DNA from: Hymenobacter metallilatus
GTDB lineage: Bacteria > Bacteroidota > Bacteroidia > Cytophagales > Hymenobacteraceae
Assembly: GCF_003944705.1 (NCBI RefSeq)
Contig: NZ_RWIS01000017.1
Coordinates: 1 to 64,000, forward strand
Reading direction: 5' to 3'
DNA: 64,000 nucleotides
Below the pieces are notes generated by a model that searched no databases, was not told where the DNA came from, and saw nothing but the letters and a program-made list of their open reading frames with translations. The position numbers and the translations under genes were made by a program. Positions 44,054-53,180 of the stretch are shown here, one piece after another (position 1 is the stretch's first letter; the number at the start of each line of letters is the position of its first letter).

Positions 44054-45295
44054 CTAACTACCTTGTGGCAAAAGCAAGGAAGAGTCGCCGTAGCTCAGAA
44101 ACCGATAGTCGTGGCGCAAGGCATGGTCATACACCCGCTGCCAATCGGGCCCAATGAGGGCTGCTACCAGCAGCAGCAACGTGCTTTCGGGCTGATGAAA
44201 ATTGGTGATGAGTCCCTGTACCAGCCGGAACTGGTAGCCCGGCGCAATCAACAGTTGAGTAGTGGCAGTCAGGCTTTCTTCACCAGTAGTCTCCAGTTGG
44301 TGCAGTAGGGCCCGGAGCGCATCGGCAACGGGTACTGCGGGCTGGTCTTCGTAGGGTTGCCATTGGCTTACATGCCAGGTTGGGGCCAGATGCGGCTCCT
44401 GCACCAGGCGTGCGCCCAGCCAGTACAGGCTTTCCAGTGTACGCAGACTAGTAGTACCTACCGGAATAACAGGGTGCGGCAAATGAGCCAGCAGTTGGCG
44501 CAGCGTGGCCGCCGTTACGCTAATGGCCTCCCCGTGCATAGAATGCCCCTGCATGGAGGCAGCTTTTACGGGCTGAAACGTACCGGCCCCCACGTGCAGC
44601 GTTACCCGCACCGACTCCAGCCGACGGGCGGCCAGGTCGGCCAGGACGGCATCGGAGAAGTGCAAACCCGCCGTAGGGGCTGCCACTGCGCCCTCGTGCG
44701 CCGCGTACACCGTTTGGTACCGGATGGCATCCACATCCGTATCGGTGCGGTTCAGGTAGGGGGGAAGGGGAAGGTGGCCCGCCCCGCGCAGTACTTCGGC
44801 AAAAGGTAGCTCGGCCGGCTCCCAGCTGAAACGAATCAGCGCGTACCCTTCACCTTGCTCTATGCGCTCAGCTGAGAGCAAGGCCGGTTGGTTCTGTGCG
44901 TTGAATTCCAGTGTAACAGGCCCTTCTTTCCACCGCTTGCCGTTACCAACCAAGCACTTCCACACGCAATTGCCGGTTTGCTGCATAGCAGGCTCAATGG
45001 CGCGCTGCGGTGCAACCGGCTCCAGGCAAAACAGCTCAACTATACCTCCCGTTGGCCGCCGGGCAAACAGCCGGGCCCGTACCACTTTTGTATCGTTGAA
45101 TACCAACAGACTGCGCGGTGGCAGCAGCGCCGGCAACTCCCGGAATGACTGGTCCCGGATGACGCCTTGGTGGTACAGGAGTAGTTTGGACTGGTCGCGG
45201 GCTGGCAAGGGCTCCGGGGCAATACGTTCCGGGGGCAGCTGGTAAGTAAAATCGTGAATGGAAAGCTGGCGGGGGTCGGGAGCAGAAGCTGACAT
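44054..45295 (-). CDS. queA: S-adenosylmethionine:tRNA ribosyltransferase-isomerase
   Basis: Transfers and rearranges the ribose of SAM onto preQ1-modified tRNA, giving epoxyqueuosine. The 413-residue protein shows LLVFNDTKVVRARLF, HEGAVAAPTAGLHFS, TLHVGAGTFQPVKA, PVGTTSLRTLES and LITNFHQPESTLL, all family blocks. I start at ATG 45295 (MSASAPDPRQL). The preceding in-frame start at 45313 lies upstream of a TACCTTTG box that ends 7 bases before the chosen ATG, so the longer form would not be transcribed. Confidence 0.96.
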   Translation of the reverse strand: MSASAPDPRQLSIHDFTYQLPPERIAPEPLPARDQSKLLLYHQGVIRDQSFRELPALLPPRSLLVFNDTKVVRARLFARRPTGGIVELFCLEPVAPQRAIEPAMQQTGNCVWKCLVGNGKRWKEGPVTLEFNAQNQPALLSAERIEQGEGYALIRFSWEPAELPFAEVLRGAGHLPLPPYLNRTDTDVDAIRYQTVYAAHEGAVAAPTAGLHFSDAVLADLAARRLESVRVTLHVGAGTFQPVKAASMQGHSMHGEAISVTAATLRQLLAHLPHPVIPVGTTSLRTLESLYWLGARLVQEPHLAPTWHVSQWQPYEDQPAVPVADALRALLHQLETTGEESLTATTQLLIAPGYQFRLVQGLITNFHQPESTLLLLVAALIGPDWQRVYDHALRHDYRFLSYGDSSLLLPQGS

Positions 45296-45302
45296 AGGCC
45301 CG

Positions 45303-45310
45303 CAAAGGTA
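45303..45310 (-). promoter_or_regulatory. -7 box of queA, predicted leaderless
   Basis: TACCTTTG on the minus strand, exact consensus, seven bases before the queA ATG. Transcription would begin at about the start codon. Confidence 0.55.
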
Positions 45311-45326
45311 CATGCTTCGGCCTCAG

Positions 45327-45408
45327 CTGTCATTCCGAGCAGCACGAGGAATCTGGGTGAATTCTAGTCATGACTAACCCAGATTCCTCCCGTTAGTTGA
45401 AATGACAG
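45327..45408. repeat. hairpin repeat, GTCATnCtGAGC family, copy 3
   Basis: Outer arms CTGTCATT (45327-45334) and AATGACAG (45401-45408), inner arms of 13 bp (45346-45358 with 45377-45389). The left side reads CTGTCATTCCGAGCAGCACG, then AGGAATCT, a known style of Bacteroidota palindrome. It lies between queA and the methyltransferase gene and would sit just upstream of the queA promoter. Confidence 0.8.
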
Positions 45409-45436
45409 AGCGGCTTTTCGGAAGGGCAACACGGCT

Positions 45437-46213
45437 TTACTGACGCCGAAAAATGAGCAGGTGCTGCTGCGGCAACGATTCAACGGAATCGGTGAGGCGC
45501 AGGCCAATAGCCGCCATTTCGCGCCGGGCCTGAGCTATACTCATTTTGTGAATGCGCTTGATGGGGACCTTTGGGTCCTCGGCGCGATACTCCACCAAGG
45601 CAACCCGACCGGTGGGCGTAAGCGAGTTGCGGATGGCCCGCATCATTTCCCGTGGGTGGTCGAATTCGTGGTAGGCGTCCACTATCAGCACTACATCTAC
45701 CGCCTTTTCGGGCAGGTTAGGGTTGCTGGTGGTACCCCGCACGGGTACCACGTTGTGGGCCTGCAGGCGGTCTTTGGTTTCGCGCAGGGCCGTCAGCATT
45801 TCCGGCTGAATATCCACGGCCAGCACCTTGCCCTGGGGCACTAAAGGACTCAGACGAAAGGTGAAAAAGCCCGTGCCTGCCCCAATATCGGCTACCACAT
45901 CGGTGGGTCTGAGCTTCAACTCCCGCAGCAGAATGTCCGTTCCTTCTTCTTGCTGGCGGTCAGAGCGCTCCAGCCAGGCGGCGCCTTCGTGGCCCATTAC
46001 GTGCGCAATCTGCCGGCCCAGGTAGTACTTGCCAATGCCGTTCAGGTCCTGCGGGGCCCGGCGCTCATAGCCACTGGAGTCGGGCAGCGCCTGCCGCCGC
46101 GCTTCGGTAAGCTGAGCTGCGGTGCTCTCGGTAAGCGGTTGCGTGCAAGCCAAAGGGCTTACCAGCAACCCGGCTGCACTAATCTGCAGCAACGACTTTT
46201 TGGAAAAGGGCAT
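45437..46213 (-). CDS. SAM-dependent methyltransferase with an apparent export signal
   Basis: A 258-residue class I methyltransferase: motif I VVADIGAGTGFFTFRL, the acidic VLAVDIQPEML strand end, and VDVVLIVDAYHEF at motif IV. It starts at ATG 46213; a GTG two codons upstream is in frame. Unusually the N-terminus (MPFSKKSLLQISAAGLLVSP then LACTQP) looks like a signal or lipoprotein signal, although the lipobox -3 residue is Pro. If exported it could not easily obtain SAM. Either the segment is a non-cleaved membrane tether or the substrate is met at the membrane. Methyl acceptor unknown. Confidence 0.8.
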   Translation of the reverse strand: MPFSKKSLLQISAAGLLVSPLACTQPLTESTAAQLTEARRQALPDSSGYERRAPQDLNGIGKYYLGRQIAHVMGHEGAAWLERSDRQQEEGTDILLRELKLRPTDVVADIGAGTGFFTFRLSPLVPQGKVLAVDIQPEMLTALRETKDRLQAHNVVPVRGTTSNPNLPEKAVDVVLIVDAYHEFDHPREMMRAIRNSLTPTGRVALVEYRAEDPKVPIKRIHKMSIAQARREMAAIGLRLTDSVESLPQQHLLIFRRQ

Positions 46214-46432
46214 ATGCACGATGCAAAGTAATGGTGCTGCTTCAACATTCGGCAGGGCAGAAGCGTTCGGCGGGGTGCGGCCTAGTGCGTAGTAGCAGAG
46301 AATTTGTTTTTTGCGCTACGTAAGTGGCAGAAAGTCAGTAATACATAGTGAAAAGCCATTTTTTTGTTGTCTTTCTTCTACATTCGTCCGTACAAGGCCT
46401 GTTTTCATTCTCTTCACCAAACTCTTTTCCCT

Positions 46433-47011
46433 ATGAAACACCTGTCCGGAATCCTGCACAAGCTCACGGCCGTTGCTGCCGTAGCTGTGGCCCTGACCAG
46501 CTGCAACCGTGCCGAATACGCCATGCTGCCCAAAACGTCGTCGGCTTACCATGGCACCCAGCGTGCTGTTACGGTAGCCCCAGCCGCCAATGAAATAGCA
46601 GTTGCCACGCCTGCCACACCCCCAACCGAAGCAGTAGCTGCTGCCCCGGCCGCCACACCTGCCGCTGCTCCCGCTCCTGTAACCACCGAGAATGCCGCCG
46701 TTGCTGCCGCTCCTGCCAAAGCCGAGAAGACTGCGCCGGTAGCGAAAGCACCCAAAATGAATTTTGCTCAGAAGGCGCTGGTAGCCAAGCTGACGAAAAA
46801 GGCAAATAAGCTGGCCGCCAAAACTCAGGTTAGCAAGAAATCAGAAGCCGCTTCGGCAGACGAGGCTAACGCCATCAGCCGCAACATCAAGCTGGGCATC
46901 ATTCTGTTGCTGATTGGTATCCTGGTCGGTTTACTGATTCCGATTCTGGGTACTGTTATTGCCATCATCGGTATTGTCTTCATTGTACTTGGCTTGCTCG
47001 ACGAGGTATAG
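46433..47011 (+). CDS. lipoprotein-signal protein with Ala/Pro-rich linker and C-terminal membrane hairpin
   Basis: A 192-residue protein of unknown function. It begins with a lipoprotein signal (VALTSC, Cys at about 24), continues with a long Ala/Pro/Thr-rich stretch (about 45-110), a Lys-rich helix (FAQKALVAKLTKKANKLAAK) and ends in a hydrophobic pair of segments (about 155-190, GIILLLIGILVGLLIPILG then TVIAIIGIVFIVLGLL). A lipid anchor plus a C-terminal membrane hairpin is an odd topology. ATG 46433 is used; in-frame codons above it are unlike a signal. A terminator follows. Confidence 0.7.
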   Translation: MKHLSGILHKLTAVAAVAVALTSCNRAEYAMLPKTSSAYHGTQRAVTVAPAANEIAVATPATPPTEAVAAAPAATPAAAPAPVTTENAAVAAAPAKAEKTAPVAKAPKMNFAQKALVAKLTKKANKLAAKTQVSKKSEAASADEANAISRNIKLGIILLLIGILVGLLIPILGTVIAIIGIVFIVLGLLDEV

Positions 47012-47042
47012 GCTATCTGAGACCTGCTCTTTCCTATAAAAG

Positions 47043-47072
47043 ATGCCCTGGTGTATATCAGGGCATTTTTTT
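47043..47072 (+). terminator. intrinsic terminator between the two lipoprotein-like genes
   Basis: ATGCCCTG pairs with CAGGGCAT (8 bp, 8-base loop) and runs into TTTTTTT. Confidence 0.88.
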
Positions 47073-47142
47073 ATGACTAAAAATCTATATTGCTGGATCA
47101 ATAATAAGTCCAACTAGATTCTATACAACGCTACTCGCTCTG

Positions 47143-47922
47143 ATGGATACGCTCCGATTATTGATTGTGCTATTATGCAGCCTGTGCCTGAGTGCCTGCC
47201 AGAGTGCTCGACTGCCCCTATTTCTGCCTGCCGTGCAACATCAAGCATTACAGGTTGTTGCACCACCGCATTCCAACACTGCCGCTGCTAAGCCTGAGCC
47301 AGTGTCTTCACGTGCAAAATCTATCCGGGTACCAGCGCCGCGCAAGCCAGCCAACCTGCTGGCCGATACGTCTCGCACCGCCGCTAAAAAACCAAAAAAA
47401 CCACTGCCCACGCTGGTAATATCAGGTACCGATACGTTAGTCGGTTACCCTGTGAATAGTAAGCTGCCTTCGGGCGGCGTTCCGCCCGATCCTGCAACCA
47501 CCGCCATAAATGTTGCCGGGGGAGCTACCATACTTGGTAGCCTCGTTACACTTGCGGTGCTTTCAGACAGAGAGGAAAGAAGTGGCACCGATTGGTCAGG
47601 GCTTATGCTGAGCCTGATGGCTTTCACCATTCTACCAGTAGGTGTGGCAATGCTGTTTTTTCAGGGCCCAAACGGCCGTCAGAGGGCAAAGCGTGAAGCA
47701 AGACGAAAAGGCAGTGCTATTGCCGCGCCAACTAATGCCACGCCCTCTGATAAGCAGCTGAGTAATCCGCCCCTACGCAAACTGGGCATAGGGATTTTGT
47801 TAGCAGGCGCATTGTTGATGCTGGGAGGGGCGCTTCTGGGTGCGTATGGCCTCTTGTTCTTTGGGCTGCCCGGACTCGTATTGCTGCTTATTGGTCTGGT
47901 CCTCGGAGTAGCGGCAACTTGA
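47143..47922 (+). CDS. lipoprotein-signal protein with four predicted membrane segments, function unknown
   Basis: A 259-residue protein. It has a lipoprotein-type signal (LSAC, Cys at about 19), a Pro/Lys-rich linker (about 40-90), then hydrophobic segments near 122-142, 150-170, 210-230 and 232-255. Overall plan resembles the preceding gene (lipid anchor, low-complexity linker, membrane C-terminus), which suggests the two are distant relatives or functional partners, but a terminator separates them. No family recognised. It ends 12 bp from the convergent priA stop. Confidence 0.7.
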   Translation: MDTLRLLIVLLCSLCLSACQSARLPLFLPAVQHQALQVVAPPHSNTAAAKPEPVSSRAKSIRVPAPRKPANLLADTSRTAAKKPKKPLPTLVISGTDTLVGYPVNSKLPSGGVPPDPATTAINVAGGATILGSLVTLAVLSDREERSGTDWSGLMLSLMAFTILPVGVAMLFFQGPNGRQRAKREARRKGSAIAAPTNATPSDKQLSNPPLRKLGIGILLAGALLMLGGALLGAYGLLFFGLPGLVLLLIGLVLGVAAT

Positions 47923-47933
47923 GTTTCGCAGTG

Positions 47934-50480
47934 CTACATCGGGTCCACGTCGGCAGCCAGGCGCACCTGCTTGAATTCCTTCTGGTCGCGCACTACGTTC
48001 ATAGCCTCCAGAATATCAGCTTTAGCGGCGCGTAAGACGGTGTGCTCCCGGCTGAGTTTGATGGTAATTTCCTGCAGGTAGAAGTTACGGATCCGGAAGA
48101 TGTATGGCGCTTCGGGACCCAGCACGGCCTCCCGTCCTAACCGGTCCACCAACTCCTGCGTGAGTAAAATGGCGGCTCGTTCGCCTACCACGGCATCCAT
48201 GTGCTTTACCGTGAGGCGGATGATACGCACGAAAGGTGGATAGCCATGCTCCCGCCGCTGCAGAATCTCGTACTCGTAGAACTCCAGGTAGTCGTTGCGG
48301 ATTACCTTGTCGAAAATCACCTGTTCCGGGTCTCCGGTCTGGATGATGACGCGGCCCTTTTTACCCTTGCGGCCCGCCCGCCCGCTCACTTGCACAAACA
48401 TCTGAAAGGCCCGCTCGTGCGCCCGGAAATCGGGGTAGTGAATGATACTGTCGGCGTTGATGATGCCCACTAGGCTCACGTTGGCAAAGTCCAGGCCCTT
48501 GGTCACCATCTGCGTCCCTACCAGAATGTTGGTGTTCTGCTTCTCGAAATCAGCTATGATTTGTTGATAGGCATTTTTGGCCCGGGTAGTGTCCAGGTCC
48601 ATGCGCTGCACGTTGGCCTGGGGCAGCATCACTTTCAGGTCGTCCTCCAGCTTCTCGGTACCGAAGCCCACCGTTTTTACGTTGCGCGAGCCACAGGCCG
48701 GGCACTGCGTGTACATCCGCTCGTGGTAGCCGCAGTAGTGGCAGCGCAGCTCGTGGCTGTGCTTGTGGTAGCTTAGGCTCACGGCGCAGCTCTGGCACTT
48801 AGGTATCCAGCCGCAGTCAAGGCAGTTGATGAAGGGCGCATAGCCGCGGCGGTTCTGAAACAGAATTACCTGCTCCTGCTGGGCCAGCTTACTTTCCATG
48901 GCTTGCATCAGCTCCGGCGTGAAGTGATTGAGCATGGTTTTCTGCTCCCGGCTCTTGCGGGTGTCTACCAGCTCTACCTCCGGCAAACCGGCTTCCCCAA
49001 ACCGCTTGGTCAGGGAAACCAGGCCGTAGCGGCCGGCGCGTGCCTGGTAATAGGTTTCCACGGCGGGCGTGGCCGACCCCAGCAGGGTTTTAGCCCCCTG
49101 AAAGTTGGCCATCATCAGGGCTACTTCGCGGGCATTGTAGCGCGGGGCCGGGTCGTACTGCTTGTAGCTGGATTCGTGCTCCTCATCCACAATAACCAGC
49201 GCCAGATTATCGAAGGGCAGGAACACGGCCGAGCGGACCCCAATTACCACCTGAAACCGCCCCGACAGCACCCCGTTCCACACTTCCACCCGCTCGTTGT
49301 CAGAAAACTTGGAGTGGTACACGCCCAGGCGGGAGCCGAATACGCGCATCAGCCGGGTCACAATCTGGGCCGTGAGGGCAATTTCGGGTAACAGATACAG
49401 CACCTGCCCGCCCCCGTCCAGGGCCTGCTTAATCAAGTCGATATAGATTTCCGTTTTCCCCGCGCCCGTCACGCCATGCAGCAGCACAATATCCTTGTCC
49501 TGAAACTGACGCATGATGTCCTGCCGGGCTTCCTGCTGCGTTTCACTGAGGGTAAAATGGATTTTAGCCTCCGCATCGTCCTCGTCCAGTGGAAAGCGCG
49601 ACACAATCTGATCAAACTGCTCCAGCACCCCATTTTTGATAAGGGTATTCACGGCTGAAGGCGAGAGGTGGGGTGCCGCAGTGAGGTAGGCCTTTTCAAT
49701 ACCCCGATGGTTGGCGTGCTCATTCTGATACACCGGCACCTTCTGCAGGTAGCGCATCAGCACGTCCAGCTGCTTGGCTTTGGTGGCCAGCTGCCCAAAC
49801 AGCTGCTCCAGGGCCGCTTCGGCAATGTAGGCGTGGGCCAGCCGCACCTTCTTCACCACTTTCGGCGAATATTTGTCCTGTAGATGCTCGAATAAAAACA
49901 CCACGTCCTTCTGCATCAGGGACTTGATGTACTTATGAAAGGAGGCAATGCCCAGCAGCTCACCCACCTCCGTAAACGTCAGGGACTTGCCTTCTTCACC
50001 GGTACTTAGTGCATCCACCACTTTCTGCTCCTGCTCGCTTAGCGGGTAGGGGTTGGTGTCAGCCTCAAACGCCGGATGCAGCTGCACGCGGCTCTCTGAG
50101 CTGAGCTTGAGGGCCGAAGGCAAGGCCGCATTAATGACTTCCCCTAGCGTGCAGAGGTAGTAGTCGGCTATCCAGCGAAACAGCTTCAGCTGGGGCTGGG
50201 TCACGACTGGGGCATCATCAATGAACTCCAGAATGTATTTGGCCTGGTACTCCTTGGGCGGATTCTCGTGCACGGCGGCCACAATGCAGCTCAGGGTTTT
50301 CTTGGCCCCGAACTGCACAATTACGCGCCCCCCAATCACCACCTGGTCGTTTAGCTCGAAGGGGACGCGGTAGGTATATAGCTTGGGCAGCGGCAGAGGC
50401 AGAATCACGTCCGCAAACAGCGTTACGCGGTCAGCGGCCGGTTCGGGCTGGGGCTGCACAAAGTCAAACGTCAGGCTCAA
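47934..50480 (-). CDS. priA: primosomal protein N' (replication restart helicase)
   Basis: Recognises stalled forks and reloads DnaB. The 848-residue protein has a 3'-DNA-binding N-terminal domain, a DEAD-type helicase with Walker A GVTGAGKTE (about 340) and Walker B DEEH (about 431), GSATPAVE, and an eight-cysteine zinc region starting CLDCGWIPKCQSC and ending CPACGS. The C-terminal helicase lobe has GTQMVTKGLDF and QVSGRAGRKGKKG. The start is uncertain: TTG 50480 (MSLTFDF) overlaps a TGCCTTTG that resembles a -7 box; if that box is the promoter, the GTG at 50459 would be the start. Both give a complete enzyme. Confidence 0.95.
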   Translation of the reverse strand: MSLTFDFVQPQPEPAADRVTLFADVILPLPLPKLYTYRVPFELNDQVVIGGRVIVQFGAKKTLSCIVAAVHENPPKEYQAKYILEFIDDAPVVTQPQLKLFRWIADYYLCTLGEVINAALPSALKLSSESRVQLHPAFEADTNPYPLSEQEQKVVDALSTGEEGKSLTFTEVGELLGIASFHKYIKSLMQKDVVFLFEHLQDKYSPKVVKKVRLAHAYIAEAALEQLFGQLATKAKQLDVLMRYLQKVPVYQNEHANHRGIEKAYLTAAPHLSPSAVNTLIKNGVLEQFDQIVSRFPLDEDDAEAKIHFTLSETQQEARQDIMRQFQDKDIVLLHGVTGAGKTEIYIDLIKQALDGGGQVLYLLPEIALTAQIVTRLMRVFGSRLGVYHSKFSDNERVEVWNGVLSGRFQVVIGVRSAVFLPFDNLALVIVDEEHESSYKQYDPAPRYNAREVALMMANFQGAKTLLGSATPAVETYYQARAGRYGLVSLTKRFGEAGLPEVELVDTRKSREQKTMLNHFTPELMQAMESKLAQQEQVILFQNRRGYAPFINCLDCGWIPKCQSCAVSLSYHKHSHELRCHYCGYHERMYTQCPACGSRNVKTVGFGTEKLEDDLKVMLPQANVQRMDLDTTRAKNAYQQIIADFEKQNTNILVGTQMVTKGLDFANVSLVGIINADSIIHYPDFRAHERAFQMFVQVSGRAGRKGKKGRVIIQTGDPEQVIFDKVIRNDYLEFYEYEILQRREHGYPPFVRIIRLTVKHMDAVVGERAAILLTQELVDRLGREAVLGPEAPYIFRIRNFYLQEITIKLSREHTVLRAAKADILEAMNVVRDQKEFKQVRLAADVDPM

Positions 50481-50644
50481 AGGCAGAAAAGAAGAAGCCA
50501 GCGCTTCTCCCGATTTAAAGCAATAAAAATCAGACCCGGGGCTGAAAACTCATTTCCGTACAGCTGCCCGGCAAACATCCGGACCCGGTCGGTAAAGATA
50601 CGGGGCCACTGTTCTTCCTGCGCACACGATGTGCCCAGTAAACA

Positions 50645-50674
50645 AGAAACCCGGCTACAGGGGGCCGGGTTTCT
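50645..50674 (-). terminator. terminator of the GSCFA gene
   Basis: AGAAACCCGGC pairs with GCCGGGTTTCT (11 bp, 8-base loop), right after the minus-strand stop at 50677. Confidence 0.75.
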
Positions 50675-50676
50675 GC

Positions 50677-52899
50677 TTAATTGTTTTCGGGGGCTGGAGC
50701 ATCCGTGGCCGGCTTGCGGCGCGGAGGGCGGGGCTTGCGTTTGGGTGCTGCACTAACTGCCTCCTCCGTAGCCGCAGGCACCTCTGGTACCGGGGTAACG
50801 GCTTCCGTTGCGGCCGGTTTGCGAGGAGCCCGTTTACGAGTTGGGCCTTTTGCTGCCGGGGCGGCGGGCAAGGGCGCAACTTCGACCGGTGGTGCCGGAT
50901 CAGGAGCGGGTAAGGCTGCTTTGGCCGGCTTGCGGCGCGGACGGGCCTTGGGAGCCGCAACCGGTGCATCTGCTTCCGGCGGCGTGGCCGCAGCTACCGG
51001 CGCAGCTATAGGTTCTGCCACGGGCAAAGGCGTCGCCGCTACTTCAACCGGCGTGGGCGTTGCTTTCTTTCCGGCCCGGCTACGACTGGCAGAAGTACGC
51101 TTGGGGCGAGAAGCAGAGGCTGAAGCCTCGGTAGCTGGCTGAGGCTCCGGTAGCGGCATGGGCTGTACGGGCTCGGGTACAGCGGTGGGCTGGGGCTCGG
51201 GTTGGGAAGAAACGGCTGCTGGCACCCCGTTCGGCTCTGTAGGCGCACTGCCAGCCGCATCAGTCTGCGGACTGTATAGCGGCGGCCGGCCCGAGCGAGG
51301 TTCCGTGCGGGGTGGTCGTTCCCGCTTGTTGCGGCGGTTGTTACGGTTACGGCGCGGCGCTTCCTCTGGGGTAAATTCGGTGGTATCGTCTGGAGTTTGA
51401 GCTTCGGGAGCCAGTACGGGAGCTGACTGGCGCAGGTCCTCTTCCCGGATGTACACAATAGCCGGGGTGGCTGCCGGTTCCTCTAGTTCCAGGTCTGGGG
51501 CGGACTCCGGGGCAGGCGCAGCAACGGTAACCGTTGATTCGGCGGGTTCAACAGTAGCAGCAGCTTCGGCAGCCAAACGGGCATGCTTGCGTTTGGTGCG
51601 CTTAGCGCCTCCGCGGGAGCGGCGCTTCTTCCGGCGCACCGGGTCTTCCCCGGTTTCTTCTCCGGCTACTTCGCTCCCCTCTTCTTTGTTATCTTCTTCA
51701 TCAGCCAGCCCGGCCGCGTAGGCATGGTCGTAGGCTGCTTCCGGGGTACCAAAATCCTGAGCCGGTTCTTCATCGTCGTCGTTATCGGCTTCCAGTAATA
51801 CACCTTGGCCGTGGCGGGTTAAAGTAGCCTGGGCCGACGATGCATTGGCGTCATCACCAATATCAATACGCTCCTCGTCGTCCTCTTCCTCTGGTTCCGG
51901 CTCGGGCGGGGTAGGTGACAGAGGAAGGGCGGCAATTTCCCGCTCCAGGTGCAGTACTTCCATGCGCACATCGGCCTGCTTATCCAGGCGGTGTAGGCGC
52001 TCCAGGGTACTTTCCAGAAACTGCCGGTGCTCTGGGGCCGCAGCGTGCAGAGGGCGGTGGCCCAGGGCTAGCCGGATGCTTTCCCATTCTTTTTTGAACC
52101 GCCCGAAAGCGGCATCAAAGTAGGTGCGCGTAAACCGTTCCCAAATGTAGTTTTCGGCTACTTCGGAGGGGTGCAGCATATCGGCCGCATAGAAGCGGTA
52201 ATCCCGCAAATCATCCAGCAGCAGCTCGTAAGCCGGGAAGTAGGTAACGTCGGGCAGCAGCTCGCTGAGGTAGTGGCAGGCCACCCGCAACATGGATTTA
52301 CTGGCCGAATTCAGTACCAGCGTGTCCTTCAGGTGCCGAACCGGGCTTACCGTCAGAATAAACCGCAGCCGCGGATTGATGCGCCGCAGATAGGCATGGG
52401 TTTCGGCCACCGCCGCAATAATATCATCGGCCGTCAATAGCTCTTTGTCGAACTTTTCGGCCGGTACTTTATGGCAGTTGCTGATAATTTCGTCGGTTTC
52501 ACGCAGCCGGTAGGCAAAGGCCGAACCGAGCGTTAGCACCACTGCGTCAGCCGTGGCCAGAAACACGCCCACTTCCCGCGTCAGCGTTTGGATATGCTGG
52601 AGCAGCTCCACCGGAGACTCCGCCCCGATTTCAGCGTGCAGGTCATAGCTCTGCCAGCGGCCCCGGGCCTCCACCACGTGCTGCTGCCAGTCCATGTCCT
52701 CTCCAGCGGCGGCCCGCAGGAGCCGGCACAGGGAAATAGGGTTAAAAACTGTCCCAAACGGATTAACGAGCGTGGCCACCTTGAACTCCCGCAGGCGGGA
52801 GCCGATGGAATCCGAAAAGCAAGAGCCTATCGTCAGCACCCGGGCCGAATGCGGCAGCTGTTGGGGATGAGGCGTAAGCGGTAGTTCAGTACGAAACAT
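50677..52899 (-). CDS. GSCFA-domain protein with a long disordered basic/acidic tail
   Basis: A 740-residue protein. Residues 1 to about 320 form a GSCFA domain, an SGNH-like fold common in Bacteroidota, named after the motif seen here as TIGSCFS (about 23-29); LRLRFILTVSPVRHL-type and DMLHPSE segments also match. Its enzymatic role is not settled. The remaining 420 residues are low complexity: first an acidic stretch (EPEEEDDEERIDIGDD), then Pro/Ala spacers with basic patches such as RRKKRRSRGGAKRTKRKH, RRNRNNRRNKRERPPR and KRKPRPPRRKP. The tail recalls nucleic-acid-binding or surface-binding extensions. I use ATG 52899. The gene is monocistronic. Confidence 0.9.
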   Translation of the reverse strand: MFRTELPLTPHPQQLPHSARVLTIGSCFSDSIGSRLREFKVATLVNPFGTVFNPISLCRLLRAAAGEDMDWQQHVVEARGRWQSYDLHAEIGAESPVELLQHIQTLTREVGVFLATADAVVLTLGSAFAYRLRETDEIISNCHKVPAEKFDKELLTADDIIAAVAETHAYLRRINPRLRFILTVSPVRHLKDTLVLNSASKSMLRVACHYLSELLPDVTYFPAYELLLDDLRDYRFYAADMLHPSEVAENYIWERFTRTYFDAAFGRFKKEWESIRLALGHRPLHAAAPEHRQFLESTLERLHRLDKQADVRMEVLHLEREIAALPLSPTPPEPEPEEEDDEERIDIGDDANASSAQATLTRHGQGVLLEADNDDDEEPAQDFGTPEAAYDHAYAAGLADEEDNKEEGSEVAGEETGEDPVRRKKRRSRGGAKRTKRKHARLAAEAAATVEPAESTVTVAAPAPESAPDLELEEPAATPAIVYIREEDLRQSAPVLAPEAQTPDDTTEFTPEEAPRRNRNNRRNKRERPPRTEPRSGRPPLYSPQTDAAGSAPTEPNGVPAAVSSQPEPQPTAVPEPVQPMPLPEPQPATEASASASRPKRTSASRSRAGKKATPTPVEVAATPLPVAEPIAAPVAAATPPEADAPVAAPKARPRRKPAKAALPAPDPAPPVEVAPLPAAPAAKGPTRKRAPRKPAATEAVTPVPEVPAATEEAVSAAPKRKPRPPRRKPATDAPAPENN

Positions 52900-53122
52900 T
52901 GGACGTAATACGGCCCGCAACGGGCCAACGGACGGGCAACCTACTCAACATCCCGCAGCCAGCCAAACACGGCTGCTCATTGGGCGCGCGCCCACGACGC
53001 GAAGTAGATGCCGCCGAAAATACAAGATCAGACGATACAACTGGCGGGCTGCAGGTGCAGCTAGCGTGTACGCGCAAAGGTCCGGAATAGTCGTGAGCTT
53101 CTTTGCAAACGGGTGTAAGCAA

Positions 53123-53152
53123 AGCGCCCGGCTGCAGGAGCAACCGGGCGCT
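53123..53152 (-). terminator. terminator of the rpsF-rpsR-rplI operon
   Basis: AGCGCCCGG pairs with CCGGGCGCT (9 bp). On the minus strand it is followed by TTTGCTT, 29 bases after the rplI stop. Confidence 0.8.
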
Positions 53153-53180
53153 GTAGAATGTACTGTTCGCCGACAGCAGC

